Source: Hemicordylus capensis (lineage: Eukaryota; Chordata; Lepidosauria; Squamata; Cordylidae). From it: DNA of 64,000 nucleotides. The notes under the pieces were generated by a model, which ran no database searches, was not told the origin of the DNA, and saw only the letters and a program-made list of their open reading frames with translations. The position numbers and the translations under genes are program-made. Shown here piece after piece: positions 53,721 through 64,000 of this stretch; position 1 is the first letter of the stretch, and each line of letters starts with the position of its first letter. The DNA lies in NCBI RefSeq assembly GCF_027244095.1, contig NC_069662.1, positions 15,154,501-15,218,500 on the forward strand, written 5' to 3'.

Positions 53721-54208
53721 ATAAATAGTTCTGGGAAAGTGACTGGATTGGTTAAATTGTTAAATTAAGGGTATCCACAATGATGGCATTCAGCTGAGGT
53801 CTGTTTGCTTTCTGTTTCATTTCTCTGAAATGGGCTGGAGCAGCTGGGTTTTGTTGCATATATATGCTGCTGGTTTCTCTCCTGTTCCTTATTCCTACTG
53901 CAGATGAGGACAGGGTAAGTCATTGACAATTTCAGGAGGGAAAGGGGAAGTGGTGTTAATGAGAGGGGGGGAAGTGCTGTTAATGAGAGGGGGGGATTTA
54001 AAAGTAACAAGCTCTTGGCACTATTCTCGCTTCATTTTCTTCCAGCTGTGTGTGCTTTTGGAGTACCAAGCCAAAGGCTAAATTGGGGATGGGTCTCTTT
54101 GCCACTTACTGGGTTGACCTCATTAAGTGGGCTTTTAAATCCAGCTTTAATAAGATGGGCTAATTTAACTAACTTCTAAGTATATGCATTACAGAGATCA
54201 TTTTACAG

Positions 54209-54328
54209 CAGGAGTTCTCAGCCTTGGGTCTCCAGAAGTTGTAGGACTATAACCTCCATCATCCCTATGCCACAGGGGATGATGGGACTTGTAGTCCAAC
54301 ATATAAAGGCCCCAGACTGAGAAACCCA
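54209..54328. mobile_element. Palindromic MITE
   Basis: Arms 'cagccttgggtctccagaag' and 'ggccccagactgag' with 'ccatcatccc' and 'gggatgatgggacttgtagt' inside. Target duplication not evident. Confidence 0.6.
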
Positions 54329-54334
54329 GCTCCC

Positions 54335-55407
54335 GGATGTTCCTGGCAATAGTTGCCCTCAAAGCCTGAGCTTCCTTAAATGGGGGGATGATGATGACTT
54401 ATTTTGTATTAATAATTGAACACAACTGCTTCAAGGCTGCCAGTTTGTCTTTGTTTTGTTACCTGGCAGTGCTCCTGAGTCCTTATCAGTTGTGTAACAA
54501 GCCACAGTTCAGCCGACGAAGCTGTTCCCAGCATACCGATGTGAAGAGCCATGCTTCACCTGCTGAATTTTCTCCTGTTTCTTTCTGGCAGAGCCATCCT
54601 CTGACGTCAGACGTGGGGGTGCTGGTTTAGCTCCCAAAGAGGAGCTGCACAGCCCCCATTCGGGAGTTAAATGGCCGCTGCATTCATGGCGCAGCCAGGA
54701 GCGGCTCTTCCCTGCCTTAAAAGCAGATCCTTCAGGAGCTAGACTCCATCTGCTGCCGAACGGAGCCTTGCAGCTTGGGGTGAGCAGGGCCGCTGCCGCA
54801 CACGGGCTGTCGGTGGTCACGCTCCACCATTGCATTAGCCCCCTGTGCAGTGATAATTGTGTAGGGTTCCTGTTCAGACCAATTCTTGCCCTGCTGAAGG
54901 AGGAAGACTGCACAAAGAAGCCGCCATCGCTGAAGGAGTGTTTGTTGTGCACCTTTCTATAGGAGAAGCCAGAGGATGGCTGTGTAGGGAAAGCGACTTA
55001 ACTCTTTGCTCCCCTCTCACTTCTTGGCCAATCCCGATGGCTCGTGTGGTTAATGCGAGAAACTTCACTGCCACAAGCAAAAGGCAAGAGATAAATAAAC
55101 GTGACTGTCTTTAAATCAATAGGATTGTGTCGGCCAGAGCAGAATTGCTACCCACCCCCCGCAGGACATTCTCTGCCTTGCATGGCAGGCAGAAATTCAA
55201 CCGATGAAGCTTCCCCATCATTTCATCGTCTTGTCAGAGGGTGGGGAATTGCAGCTGTGGACGATGGGCTATTGTGTGGCTGTTTCAGCTTGGGCTTGAA
55301 ATAGTATAGTGCTTGCTTCTGCAAAAACATCTCTGTGTCTTTCACACTCAGAACACCCAGATCTTCTGGAGCTGTGCTATAGTCAGCCTGGGCTTTGACT
55401 GGGGAAG
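54335..55407. other. Gene-free stretch, partly G/C-rich
   Basis: 54590-54900 is G/C-rich with 'gagttaaatggccgctgcat' and looks like a body of interspersed repeat, but has no second copy in the window. No coding exon recognised. Confidence 0.35.
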
Positions 55408-55725
55408 AAGAGCTGGTCTTGTGGTAGTGAGCATGAATTGTCCCACTTGTTAAGCAGGGTCTGATTGGGTTTGCATTTGAATGGGTGACTACATGCGAGC
55501 ACAGCACTGTAAGATATTCCCCATAGGGGATGGGGCCATCGCTCAATGGAAGAGCATCTGCTTGTATGCAAAAGGTCCCAGGTTCAATCCCTGACAGTAT
55601 CTCCAGATAGAGCTGGGAGAGACTCCTGCCTGAAACCTTGGAGAACCACTGCCAACCTGAGTAGGCAATACTGAGCTAGATAGTCCAAGGATCTGACATG
55701 GTATAAGGCAGCTTCCTGTGGTCCT
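55408..55725 (+). repeat. SINE family C, dimer-like, sense
   Basis: Left module 'agctggtcttgtggtagtga' to 'agatattccccata' followed by a complete tRNA-like module 'cgctcaatggaagagcatct', B box 'ggttcaatccct', then 'atggtataaggcagcttcct'. Explains the two halves seen in reverse at 29831-30235. Confidence 0.85.
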
Positions 55726-57125
55726 AGGATTGCAGCTTTTGTTGGAGACAATTCCTGGACACACCATCAAAGGCAGCTGGTGGGGAGAAGGGTTGCAATT
55801 TTTTTAAAGAAACCTACTTTTTGGGGGACTGGGATCGGAAAGAGTGCTTGACCATGGAGCGTGGTGGCTGTTTCACACACTTCCAGCTACAGTGCTCTTT
55901 GCACAGGAGAATAAATATGACAGCAACACATGCAGGTGAGAAATGAAAAGAAATCTGTATGAAGTGTTGTCTACTTTGATTGCAGTCCATAATGCGACTC
56001 TTGTTGAAACGTAGTTGGACTAGGAATGTGTTTCATTTTTTCTTTTATACGTGGTGTCTTCTGTGGCTGCCTTCCAGGGGTGGCATTGGGAGGATACGTT
56101 CTAAGGACATGAGCCCCCTGCGCCCACCCCAGAAAAGGGGCCACTGAGGGGTCTGCCTCCTCACCTGTTGCTTCCGCCGCCCCTGCGTGGCCAAGAGCCC
56201 TGCCTGCTAAGCTTTGCCGGCCATGGTGCGGTATAATGCCAACACAGCCCAGTGCCTGTCGTCGGGCTGTGCTTATGTGACCCAAAACGCGGGTCTCAAC
56301 CTGGCAGGGTGAAGCCAGTTGTTGACACAACCAGTGGGAGAGCCTTTTCAAAAAGTTCATTTCTCGGCAGAGAAAGGCACCTTCAGGAATACATTCTCAA
56401 AGTGAAGGGGCCCTGAGCAAAAACAGCTCAGAACTTATATACATGGTTTTAAGCATTCAGACACAGTACAGTCTTTTCCAACAACAATCACGACAGGTAG
56501 TTTCTGCCTAATTAGCAACTTCAGAGACTTGAATTATTGCCACCATAAAATACTTTGGTCCTCCTTATCTATGCTCCTCCTGAAGCATTCCAGCTTGTTA
56601 GCTTGGTTTCTGCATCTGGAGGAGATCACGTATGCCTTCAGTAACTCAAGGTCTCCAGAAAGGGTGAAAGAAAATGCAGACTAAAAGGGGCCTCTAATAC
56701 TATGATTCCACAAAATGGAATAACTTTAACGCTGGTTCATTAGCTAGATATATAAAATGGCGCTGCTTTGGTTAACAATTATGTCATTATACTGCATCTC
56801 ACGTAGTTCTACCTACACCAAATCTACACTCATCCGGTTTCTTTCCTTTGACCACAAGCTGTTCATACGGCCCTATAGACTTACCCTTTCTCTGGTGCTT
56901 ATATAGGGCTTTTAAACACTGATACCAGGTAGCTACAATGCCTGGAGAAAGCGCCAGAGAAAACAAGTAAAAATTGTTAAAGGAATCTTCCTGTTCAAAT
57001 TCCTGGACCCTTCAGATCCAGAATGACTGTGTCCTGGACATGATATCTGATTCCTGGGCTGTCCAGGCCAATTCTGGACATGTGGCAACCCTAAGTCAGA
57101 TGCTCAGATTTCTGAATTATTTGTC
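55726..57125. other. Gene-free stretch, nothing recognised
   Basis: No domain or shared repeat seen on either strand. Confidence 0.4.
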
Positions 57126-57252
57126 ATAGGGCTGCACAACTTTGGCCCTCCTGCAGATGTTGGACTACAACTTCCATCACCCTATTGGCCACCGCAGGGG
57201 ATGATGGGAGTTGTAGTCCAGCAACATCTGGAGGGTTGAAGTTGTGTACTGA
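57126..57252. mobile_element. Palindromic MITE, 'tggccctcc' subtype
   Basis: Arms 'gctgcacaactttggccctc' and 'tggagggttgaagttgtgta' with internal 'actacaacttccatcaccc' and its inverse. Confidence 0.7.
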
Positions 57253-57368
57253 CTTATCAGGATCTGTTAGGGCTGCTGCCCTGTCCGATACACCTTAGTT
57301 GACTGGCCTTATTGTCTGACTAAAAGCCTTATTTATGTTTAGATGATACACACGTGTAGTCTCTAGAT

Positions 57369-57506
57369 CAGGCATCCCCAAACTGCGGCCCTCCAGATGT
57401 TGCTGAACTACAACTTCCAGCATATCCAGCCACAAAAAATTGTGTCTAGGGATGCTGGGAGTTGTAGTTCAGCAACATCTGGAGGGCCACAGTTTGGGGA
57501 TGCCTG
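57369..57506. mobile_element. hAT-type MITE with perfect 8-bp target duplication
   Basis: 138 bp with long near-perfect inverted arms starting CAGGCATCCCCAAACTG. CTCTAGAT on both sides (57361-57368, 57507-57514). The best preserved copy and probably the youngest of the 'ccctccag' subtype. Confidence 0.93.
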
Positions 57507-57514
57507 CTCTAGAT

Positions 57515-58334
57515 GACATGTAGAAGATGCATGCTTATCTACATAAGAAAGGAGGGAGATGGGAATGCTTCTTCCATGATGTTAGCTCCCATGCTCAGTT
57601 TTTGCAAGCCGTTATTTAAAATATTAAATATTTAAAAAATTAAAATCATCTTCTAAACATTGGTAGCCAAATCAATCAGATCCCATTTACATCATTCAAA
57701 AGGTTTTGAACTAGTTAATCTGATTTACGTTGGTATCTATTTATTGCTTTTCCACATATGTTGGGCTTACGATAAAAATAGGGGACTCCACAGATACCAA
57801 TGGCATGTGCACTCCCATAGAGCACGCATGTAAACCCGGAAATTCCCCCCATTTCTGGTTGGCAATATGCCGACCCAACATGAAGTCAAGATTATCACCC
57901 AAAGTTCAAGTCTAAGATTATGGATCTCCGCTTCATGTTGGATCAGAGTGTTAACTACCAGAGACTGGGGGAAATTTCTGGGTTTACACAATTGCTTCAC
58001 AGGAACACACATGCTGTGGGAATCTATAGATTCCTGTGAATCCAACAGTACATTGATTGTATAAACCCAACCATAATCAAAATATTATAAGCATTAGGAA
58101 CAACAAAGCAAAAAAGTGTGAATGACAGTGCAGCAGAGATAAAATCAGAACAAGATGGCATGGGCCAGGGTAACAAATTTAGTTCAAATGTCTGGCGATA
58201 TAAAAAGGGTTTAATAACCTCCAGAGTGTGAGGGCCAAATGAGCGTCTGGTGGGAAGGAGTTCCACAGTCTACACACACTGATGCACAATCTAATCCCAA
58301 CAGATCTGTGGAATTATCTCCACTGCCTCCAGCC
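57515..58334. other. Sequence upstream of the CARD exon
   Basis: 57735-58035 contains inverted similarity ('aacccggaaattccccccat' near 57834 and 'gggggaaatttctgggttta' near 57968; 'agagcacgcatg' region mirrored by 'acacacatgctgtggg'), so a decayed inverted-repeat element is likely. No exon recognised. Confidence 0.4.
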
Positions 58335-58605
58335 ATGGCCTTTGAGACAATTCAGAGGGGCCGCAAAAAGCTCATCAGCTTCCTCCAAGCAGCACCCGAC
58401 CTCATACTGGATGATATGGCCTCCCAGGGCTTCATCTCTGAGGATGATTACAATGTTTTGGATGAACTGTTGGAGCCCAAGAAGAAGATGCGCAGGCTCT
58501 TGGTGAAGATACAGCGTGGAGGGGAGCAGACCTGCCAGCACTTCCTGGAGAGCATAAAGACCCACTTTCCAGATCTGCCTTCGGACCTATGGCCTCTGGA
58601 GAGTG
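58335..58605 (+). CDS. CARD exon (start exon)
   Basis: 90 codons plus one base. The ATG has G at +4 but C at -3 (gccATGG has G at -3 counting gcc), and a weak acceptor-like 'ctgcctccag' lies just before it, so an upstream untranslated exon is possible. Confidence 0.75.
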
Positions 58606-61600
58606 GTGAGTTAGTGCTATTGTTTAGTAGAGTTTCCATTTTCTATTATTTGGCCATCCAGGTCTCCTGATTCAGTGTGGGTCCTTCTAGACAGTACAAG
58701 TTTCAAATACAAGTTCATTCACATTCTACACCTCCCGACAGGCTTCTGCTTCCCTTCCCAGCATGAATTCACAATCTGTTGAGAGTCACAGAGCAGGGTC
58801 CTCATGCTGTTTTTGCAGCACCACCTGTTGGTCAGCGCTTGCTTTCTGAGAAGTATCAGCCCGTTCCCTCATTCGTCAGAAAGTAGTAATTTGTTCTTCT
58901 CGGAAAGCAAGGGCTGATCAGCAGGTGGCGCTGCAAAAACCGTGCGAGGTCCCTCCTCCATGTGTGGCCAGAGGATAATCAGGTTGGTAAGGAAGACAGA
59001 AGCCTGTGGAAGTGTGTGGAATGTGAACAAACTTATGCTTGGAACTTGCACACAAGTTCTCCTGTCACACAGCTTATTGCTGTTTGGAAGGACCCTGTAT
59101 CCTTCACAAAGATCCACATCCATGCATAATCTCTTAACTGAATTTCTGCATGTGCTGGGATACCTAACCTGGCTGACTGTACTTGATGCTTAAAAAATAA
59201 ATAAATCCATGCCAAGAATTGCGGAGTGTGAACAGTTGTCCTGCATTATGATTATTATAATTATTATTAATCATGAATGCTACACCCTAACTCATCAGTG
59301 TTTTACAACTTATAATAGCTATCCTTGTAACACACCTATGAGTGTAAGCCACTATTATCCCCATTTAACAGACTGGGTAACTGAGGCTTGGAGATGGTGA
59401 CTTACTCAGTAGCGCCCAGATGAGTTCACAGCTTAATCTGAACCAGAGCAGGTCTGAGCACCAGGGCCTCTCTCTAAAAAGCAAAACAAAACTGTGTCCT
59501 GGTTTCTGTGCCCACCTTCTGGACAATTCGTGTAGGTTAGCTTAGTGGTAGGCTTAAGGTAGACACTAAACTTAAGGTTTCAGTTCTGGGAAGGAAAGGG
59601 GCCTTTTAGTATGTTAGAATAGTGGGAGGTCTTTAAATCTCATCACCACCTTTAATTCAGTTCCGCAGAGTTTCAGTTTCCAGAGACAGACCAATAGGTT
59701 TCGTTTCTGATGGTTTGGCTGGACAGCAACTGATGCAAGCCGAACTTCTAACTGGTGGCAAAGTCCTGCTTCCTTTCTGCCTCTTGCAGGGGTTGCGAAA
59801 GCACACACCCCACCCCACCCCACCCCCGACAAACACACACTTCCCAAACAGGGGCAGCGGAGCTACCAGATTTATTTCCCCTTAGATAAGAGCTCACAGA
59901 AGGAAGGGTTACGGCATCGGCTTTATTTACAAATCTACCAGGCAGAGCACAGGAGAAGCAGCGTGACTCTTACTACAGATGGCAAAACTGCTGACCTTGT
60001 GCTGGGTTCCTGAAGCAACAGTGTGTTCCTTCCCAACTCCATCCACCCACACACCCCTTCCAAATTCCAATCCATCTAAAGTTGTCTCTCTCCCTTCCTC
60101 TAACTCCAGATTCAACATATCAACTGCTGTCTCCCGCCTGCCCCCAACACCTCCACCACCACACTGGTCCCATGTAGCATTCCAACAGGTAGATTACCTG
60201 TTCAGTAAAACATCTTCCAGTCTTGTTTGACTGAACAATCTTGATTGAACAACCAATAACAGCATCCTCACAATCACTTAGTGGTGCAGCGGGGAAATGA
60301 CTTGACTGGCAAGCCAGAGGTTGACCAGTTCGAATCCCCGCTGGTGTGTTTCCCAGACTATGGGGAAACACCTCTATCGGGCAGCAGTGATATAGGAAGA
60401 TGCTGAAAGGCATCATCTCATACTGCGTGGGAGATGGCACTGGTAAACCCCTTCTCTATTCTACCAAAGACAACCACAGGGCTCTGTGGTTGCCAGGAGT
60501 CAACACCGACTCAACAGAACACTTTACCTAACAGCATCCTCCCTGGACCCAGAAGGATAAATAGTTCCTAATCCAAAGTGTGTATGCCAAAACTAAAGCT
60601 TGGTTTCCCCCTCTCTATTAGCAAGTGAACGCACCATTCATATGTATTTTTTTCACAATCTTTGGCCATGAGGTCTAGAGGTTCACTTTCTTAAAGTAAT
60701 AAAAGCTGGGGGGTTTCCCCCTAAGGGAAGAGATCACAGGTGTGTGTGTGCGCACGCATACATGTTCGTGCATGCATGTTCCATCTGCCACTAGATCATG
60801 AGTTAGCAGATGATGAAAAAGCTGATAATAATATTTTATACAGTGACATTAAGGCACATGGAACTTAATAGGGAATATAAACAAAAAGGTCAGATTTCTG
60901 TCCCAAGGTACTTGCAATATAAATATTGACAAAAGGTGAGACAAGGGAGGGAGGAGGAGGAATGAGAGAGAAGGATTACAAAGGATGAATGCAAACAAAT
61001 TCACTTTGTGTACTTGGGGCTAAACATGCGTCAAGATGTTTAAAAAGTTAGGAGGATCTGACCTCTTCCTCATGTGCTGGGATGACCCACAAGAGGAACC
61101 AACTCTCCCTTGATAACTTAAGCAATACTTGTATTTCCGGTTCCCGCTGATGAAATGTTGACAACTTTTGGGGGGTCTCATTTCAAATTTCACCAGATCA
61201 TGGACCCAGTTTGTCACGTCCTTTGCATAATTCTGAGTTGCTTAAGACCTTGCATTTTCCTCCTTTCCTTTTTAGACCTCTTATTTCAGCTTCTTTTGTT
61301 CATCAGTTTTGAACCCTCGCCTGAGGTCAGCCACAGGACTGGGAGCTTCCTTTCTCACAACTTGTTGATAGAAATCCTAGTCAATGATGGAGCGTGCCCG
61401 GGGAACCAGAAGCCCACAGGAATTCTCCTTTCCCCCTCCTCCCCTTTTCTCAGCTTCCCTTTGGCACTGGGCAGTTTGGCCCTCCCTGCTTACATACAGG
61501 TCCCAGACTCTATGGGCCACCGGAAGACGTGTGGGGTTGCTCAGGAAAGCCAGCTGAAATTCCCGGCAGGAGATGGGACATAAATAATCTAGGAAACAAA

Positions 61601-62374
61601 GGAGAGGTATCCTCTGCCTTATTCCGAGCAACATCTGTTTTGATGTTGCTTTGCACAGGTCCTAACCAATCCAGTGGGGTTGGTTATTTCTTTAAACAAA
61701 AGAAATAAGCCAGATAGCTTTCACACTAGCCATCTAGTCTGGAATGGACAGCCTTTTTAAAGCGGCGATTCTCTTAATGTAGCAGGGGGAGAGCAACTGG
61801 CCCTATCCGTCCCCAGCACAGCATCCCTCCAGTGGCTCTTGCTGGTGTCTATCTTGTGTGTGTGGGGGGGGGGGGTTAGAATGTGAGCCCTCTGGGGTCA
61901 GGGAGCCATTTTATTTATTTATATCTATGGAAGCCGATTTAGGAACTTTTGTTGAAAAGCAGTATATAAATATTTGTTGTATTATGGTGGGTAATCTGAA
62001 AGTTTTGGCGTCTGTGCGAATGCGTTTGCATGCATGTTAAGGAAGGCTGATGGAACTGAGTAGAAAATTTAGCCATAAATGTCAGTATCTGCTAATTCTA
62101 AATGTTCTTCTGTTAACTTGGTCCTTTACAGCACCCCCAAATCAAGGGGAAGGAGACTCTCACTCAAATGATGCCAATGTTTTGGAGAAGAAGGAACCAG
62201 AAAATCCAGACATGGATCCCTCTGTGACAACTGAAAGCGAGAACTTGAACAATGACCCACACTGTGAACAGAAGCTTCGTGAAGTTCCAGAACTGGCCTT
62301 GGATGGAGGAGTGTCACAGTTGAGAGAGAACAGAGCTTCACTGGCTGTGTTACCTTCAGAACCGTCTCTGATCT
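58335..62374 (+). CDS. CARD6-like CARD protein, first two coding exons (partial)
   Basis: Exon 58335-58605 starts at ATG (MAFETIQRGRKK...) and ends in phase 1 at G|GTGAGT. Exon 62132-62374 follows acceptor tcctttacag, keeps the frame and ends in phase 1 at T|GTATGT, so more exons lie beyond the window. Residues 4-85 form a death-fold CARD. Against human CARD6 as I remember it, ours shares RxRKKL, LQxxPDxILD, ISExxY and QxGExTCQHFL, much closer than to ASC, CARD8, NOD1 or CARD9. Residues 91-171 are an acidic, Glu/Asn/Ser-rich linker with no domain. CARD6 belongs to the URGCP/GVIN very-large-GTPase-like group, which in human CARD6 supplies the long C-terminal part; that the same follows here is inference. 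Role probably in innate signalling through CARD-CARD contacts in the cytosol. A lizard-specific CARD/GVIN paralogue is possible, so no symbol is given. Confidence 0.72.
58606..60269 (+). other. CARD6-like intron, first part
   Basis: 58800-58935 shows an inverted similarity around 'gcagcaccacctgttggtca' and 'tgatcagcaggtggcgctgc', a decayed foldback. A C/A-rich run is at 59805-59830. No exon recognised. Confidence 0.45.
60270..60528 (+). repeat. SINE family D with 13-bp target duplication
   Basis: Full-length reference copy: 'gtggtgcagcggggaaatga', B box 'agttcgaatccccgctgg', body, end 'actcaacagaacactttacc'. TAACAGCATCCTC is repeated exactly on both sides (60257-60269, 60529-60541), proof of LINE-driven insertion. 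Confidence 0.95.
60529..61749. other. CARD6-like intron, middle part
   Basis: Mostly unassigned sequence. A few open frames on both strands lack recognisable domains. (GT)n-like at 60738-60752. Confidence 0.4.
61750..61985 (+). repeat. Retroposon 3' region, copy 2
   Basis: Shares 'gagagcaactggccctatcc' and 'gctggtgtctatcttgtgtg' with 20555-20800, ends 'ttgttgaaaagcagtatata' 'aatatttgttgt'. The same terminal 25 bases occur again at 63922-63957. Confidence 0.65.
62132..62374 (+). CDS. Acidic linker exon of the CARD6-like gene
   Basis: 81 codons in phase 1-1: PPNQGEGDSHSN..., ending EPSLI. Low complexity and hydrophilic. Identified by open frame, good splice sites and phase agreement, not by homology. 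Confidence 0.6.
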
Positions 62375-62685
62375 GTATGTATCTCTCTTACTACCTATAC
62401 TGTGTCAGTATTTGTAATGGTTAATTTAATGTATTCAGTCTTTGATGATGCTTTAGAATAAGTGGTGCACCTACCGTGGGACTTCAGAAATGAGTCTCTG
62501 TCACTCGACTGTATACAATGCCTTCATACGGAAAGCCACAAGACTGCTGGTGCTTTCTCAGAAATGATGAGGGCTAGGAACCCTGTTAAAATGAAAACAC
62601 TGGTGTTTCTCAGGCTACAACTCAGTCCACACATGGCCTGGATTTATATTGTACTGAGGACCTGCATCTTGTGTGTTAATCAGTA
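62375..62685 (+). other. CARD6-like intron after the linker exon
   Basis: Nothing recognised. Confidence 0.4.
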
Positions 62686-62977
62686 CTAGCTGCCCAGGTG
62701 CAGAGCAGCAACGCCTCTAGTTCACCCTTCATTCTCGGGGGCCCCCTCATTCTCGGCCCAATTTGGGCCACCTGCCGCTTTCCCCACCCTCCTGTCGCTT
62801 TCTCTCGCCTGCCCTTTGTTGGTGCTTTCCCCGCCACCACTTTCCCTCATCTGTTTCTCTCGCCCATTTGCTTTTCCCCATCAGTTCGCTTGTGAACTCT
62901 CGCGAGAGCTGCCACGCATGGAATTAGCGACAGGTACACCTTGGAGAAATAGATTTCTCTAAGATATATATATATGA
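62686..62977 (-). mobile_element. Non-autonomous Helitron-like element, copy 2
   Basis: Read on the minus strand it begins TCATATATATA after an A and ends GGGCAGCTAG before a T. Shares the 5' block 'gtacctgtcgctaattcc', 'gtggcagctctcgcgagag' and the CAGCTAG terminus with 40600-40926. The 3' hairpin is partly decayed. 292 bp. Confidence 0.62.
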
Positions 62978-63299
62978 TATTCAGCCCCTGACCAAACTTC
63001 TCAGGGCATTGCCCCATCAACAACACATAGCTTCACATCCTCCTGGCTCCTCGGAAATCCCTTTTGCATCAGTTTATTTGGATTTCTACTTCTCTAGCCA
63101 TCTTAAAGGGAATTGCCCAGCCCCTGAGGTTTCCTCCTGTTCAAATTGACCTTTTACTTCCTTAACAGAAGTTGAATTGATGTTTAGCATTTCCTGGCTG
63201 AACTTTCCCCTCCAGCATTTAGAATATTGCTGTGAGTTTGGGTGGATAGTGGCTGGCCATTCTTTTATACATCCGTCACTGTTAATGACTCTGAATGAC

Positions 63300-63608
63300 T
63301 TCATAGGAACAAAGGAGGCTGCCATATACTGAGTCAGACCATTGGTCTATCTAGCTTGGTACTGTCTTCACAGACTGGCAGCAGCTTCTCCAAGGCTGCA
63401 GGCAGGATTCTCTCCCAGCCCTATCTTGGAGATGCTGCCAGGGAGGGAACTTGGCACCTTCTGCTCTTCCCAGAGCGGCTCCATCCTCTGAGGGGAATAT
63501 CTTACAGTGCTCACACTTCCAGCCTCCCTTTCATATGCAATCAGGGCAGAAGACTGTACTTAACTAAGGAGACAAGTCATGCTTGCTACCACAAGACCAG
63601 CTCTCTTC
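63300..63608 (-). repeat. SINE family C, reverse
   Basis: 'gaggctgccatatactgagt', 'cagactggcagcagcttctc', 'gctaccacaagaccagctct'. Antisense and near full length. 62978-63299 holds nothing recognised. Confidence 0.85.
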
Positions 63609-63659
63609 CATCCTGGGGAAGGGTCCACTGGGAAATGTGAGAGAGTCACATATTTAAAA

Positions 63660-63960
63660 TAATAAAAACATAGGATCTGGCTTACACTGAGTCAAACTAT
63701 TGATCCATCTAGTCACTACAGGGTTTCTTAACCTTGGGCCACCAGATGTTGTTGGACTACAACTCCCAGAATCCCTAGCCACAAAGGCCATGTCTGGGGA
63801 TTCTGGGAGTTGTAGTCCAACAACATCTGAGGGCCTACACTGACTGGCAGTGACTTTTTAAGATTTCAGGCAAGAGTGTTTCCCACAACTGCCCTATCTT
63901 ATTTATATGGAAACCACTTTGGGAACTTTTGTTGAAAAGCAGTATATAAATATCCGTCAT
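63660..63960 (-). repeat. SINE family C-like fragment split by a MITE, then retroposon tail
   Basis: 'gcttacactgagtcaaacta' 'tgatccatctagt' belongs to the family C antisense end. A MITE follows, then 'gactggcagtgac' resumes. 63890-63957 is a LINE-type tail shared with 61985. Confidence 0.55.
63719..63842. mobile_element. Palindromic hAT-type MITE in a SINE
   Basis: Starts CAGGGTTTCTTAACCTTGGG. Internal arms 'gttgttggactacaactccc' and inverse are nearly perfect; the right end is shortened. No clear octamer duplication. Confidence 0.7.
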
Positions 63961-64000
63961 AGCTGGCAATGTTGGGGATTGAACCTGGGGCAAAACAGAT

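Noticed and set aside
55540-55600. tRNA-like box structure suggesting a real tRNA gene
   Set aside because: It is the head of a SINE C copy, continuous with the SINE body; no functional tRNA fold ends there.
61020-61640. Minus-strand frames with TNWVHDLVKFEM and CPISCREFQ suggested a chemokine-like gene
   Set aside because: No CC/CXC pair in the right order, poor splice acceptors and an in-frame stop before the WV segment. Similarity is limited to a few residues.

Overview
The window is vertebrate nuclear DNA, most likely from a squamate reptile (lizard or snake). The coding content is that of an amniote chromosome: intron-split genes with GT-AG boundaries, and orthologues of genes that lie together on human 16p11.2. 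The repeats (tRNA-derived SINEs, L2/CR1-type LINE reverse transcriptase, palindromic hAT MITEs, Helitron-like ends) are of the kind that fill squamate genomes. The species was not identified.

Three protein-coding genes can be supported. (1) 3281-8245, plus strand: an intact single-exon ZNF646 orthologue of 1654 residues with about 31 canonical and 3 degenerate C2H2 fingers. (2) 14777-35033, minus strand: PRSS53 (polyserase-3). Ten coding exons, including a 27-bp microexon, join in consistent phase into a secreted protein of 574 residues with two trypsin-like domains. The first has a complete His-Asp-Ser triad; the second has lost His and Ser. ZNF646 and PRSS53 converge tail to tail, which I recall as the mammalian arrangement. 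(3) 58335-62374, plus strand: the first two coding exons found for a CARD protein whose CARD most resembles CARD6. The gene runs off the right edge.

Layout: 1-3143 upstream sequence with SINE, LINE and MITE debris; 3144-8738 the ZNF646 coding exon and its polyadenylation signal; 8739-14776 the space between the two converging genes; 14777-35033 PRSS53, with introns loaded with an L2-type LINE, SINEs and MITEs; 35034-58334 about 23 kb with no recognised gene, holding a 2.9-kb inverted pair of tandem arrays around a Helitron-like element, several hAT MITEs with intact 8-bp target duplications, and a LINE carrying four nested insertions; 58335-64000 the CARD6-like gene and more repeats. VKORC1, next to PRSS53 in mammals, was not recognised here.

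The genes do not form one pathway: a nuclear zinc-finger protein, a secreted protease-like protein and a probable innate-immune CARD protein. Boundaries given for old repeats are approximate unless a target duplication is stated.
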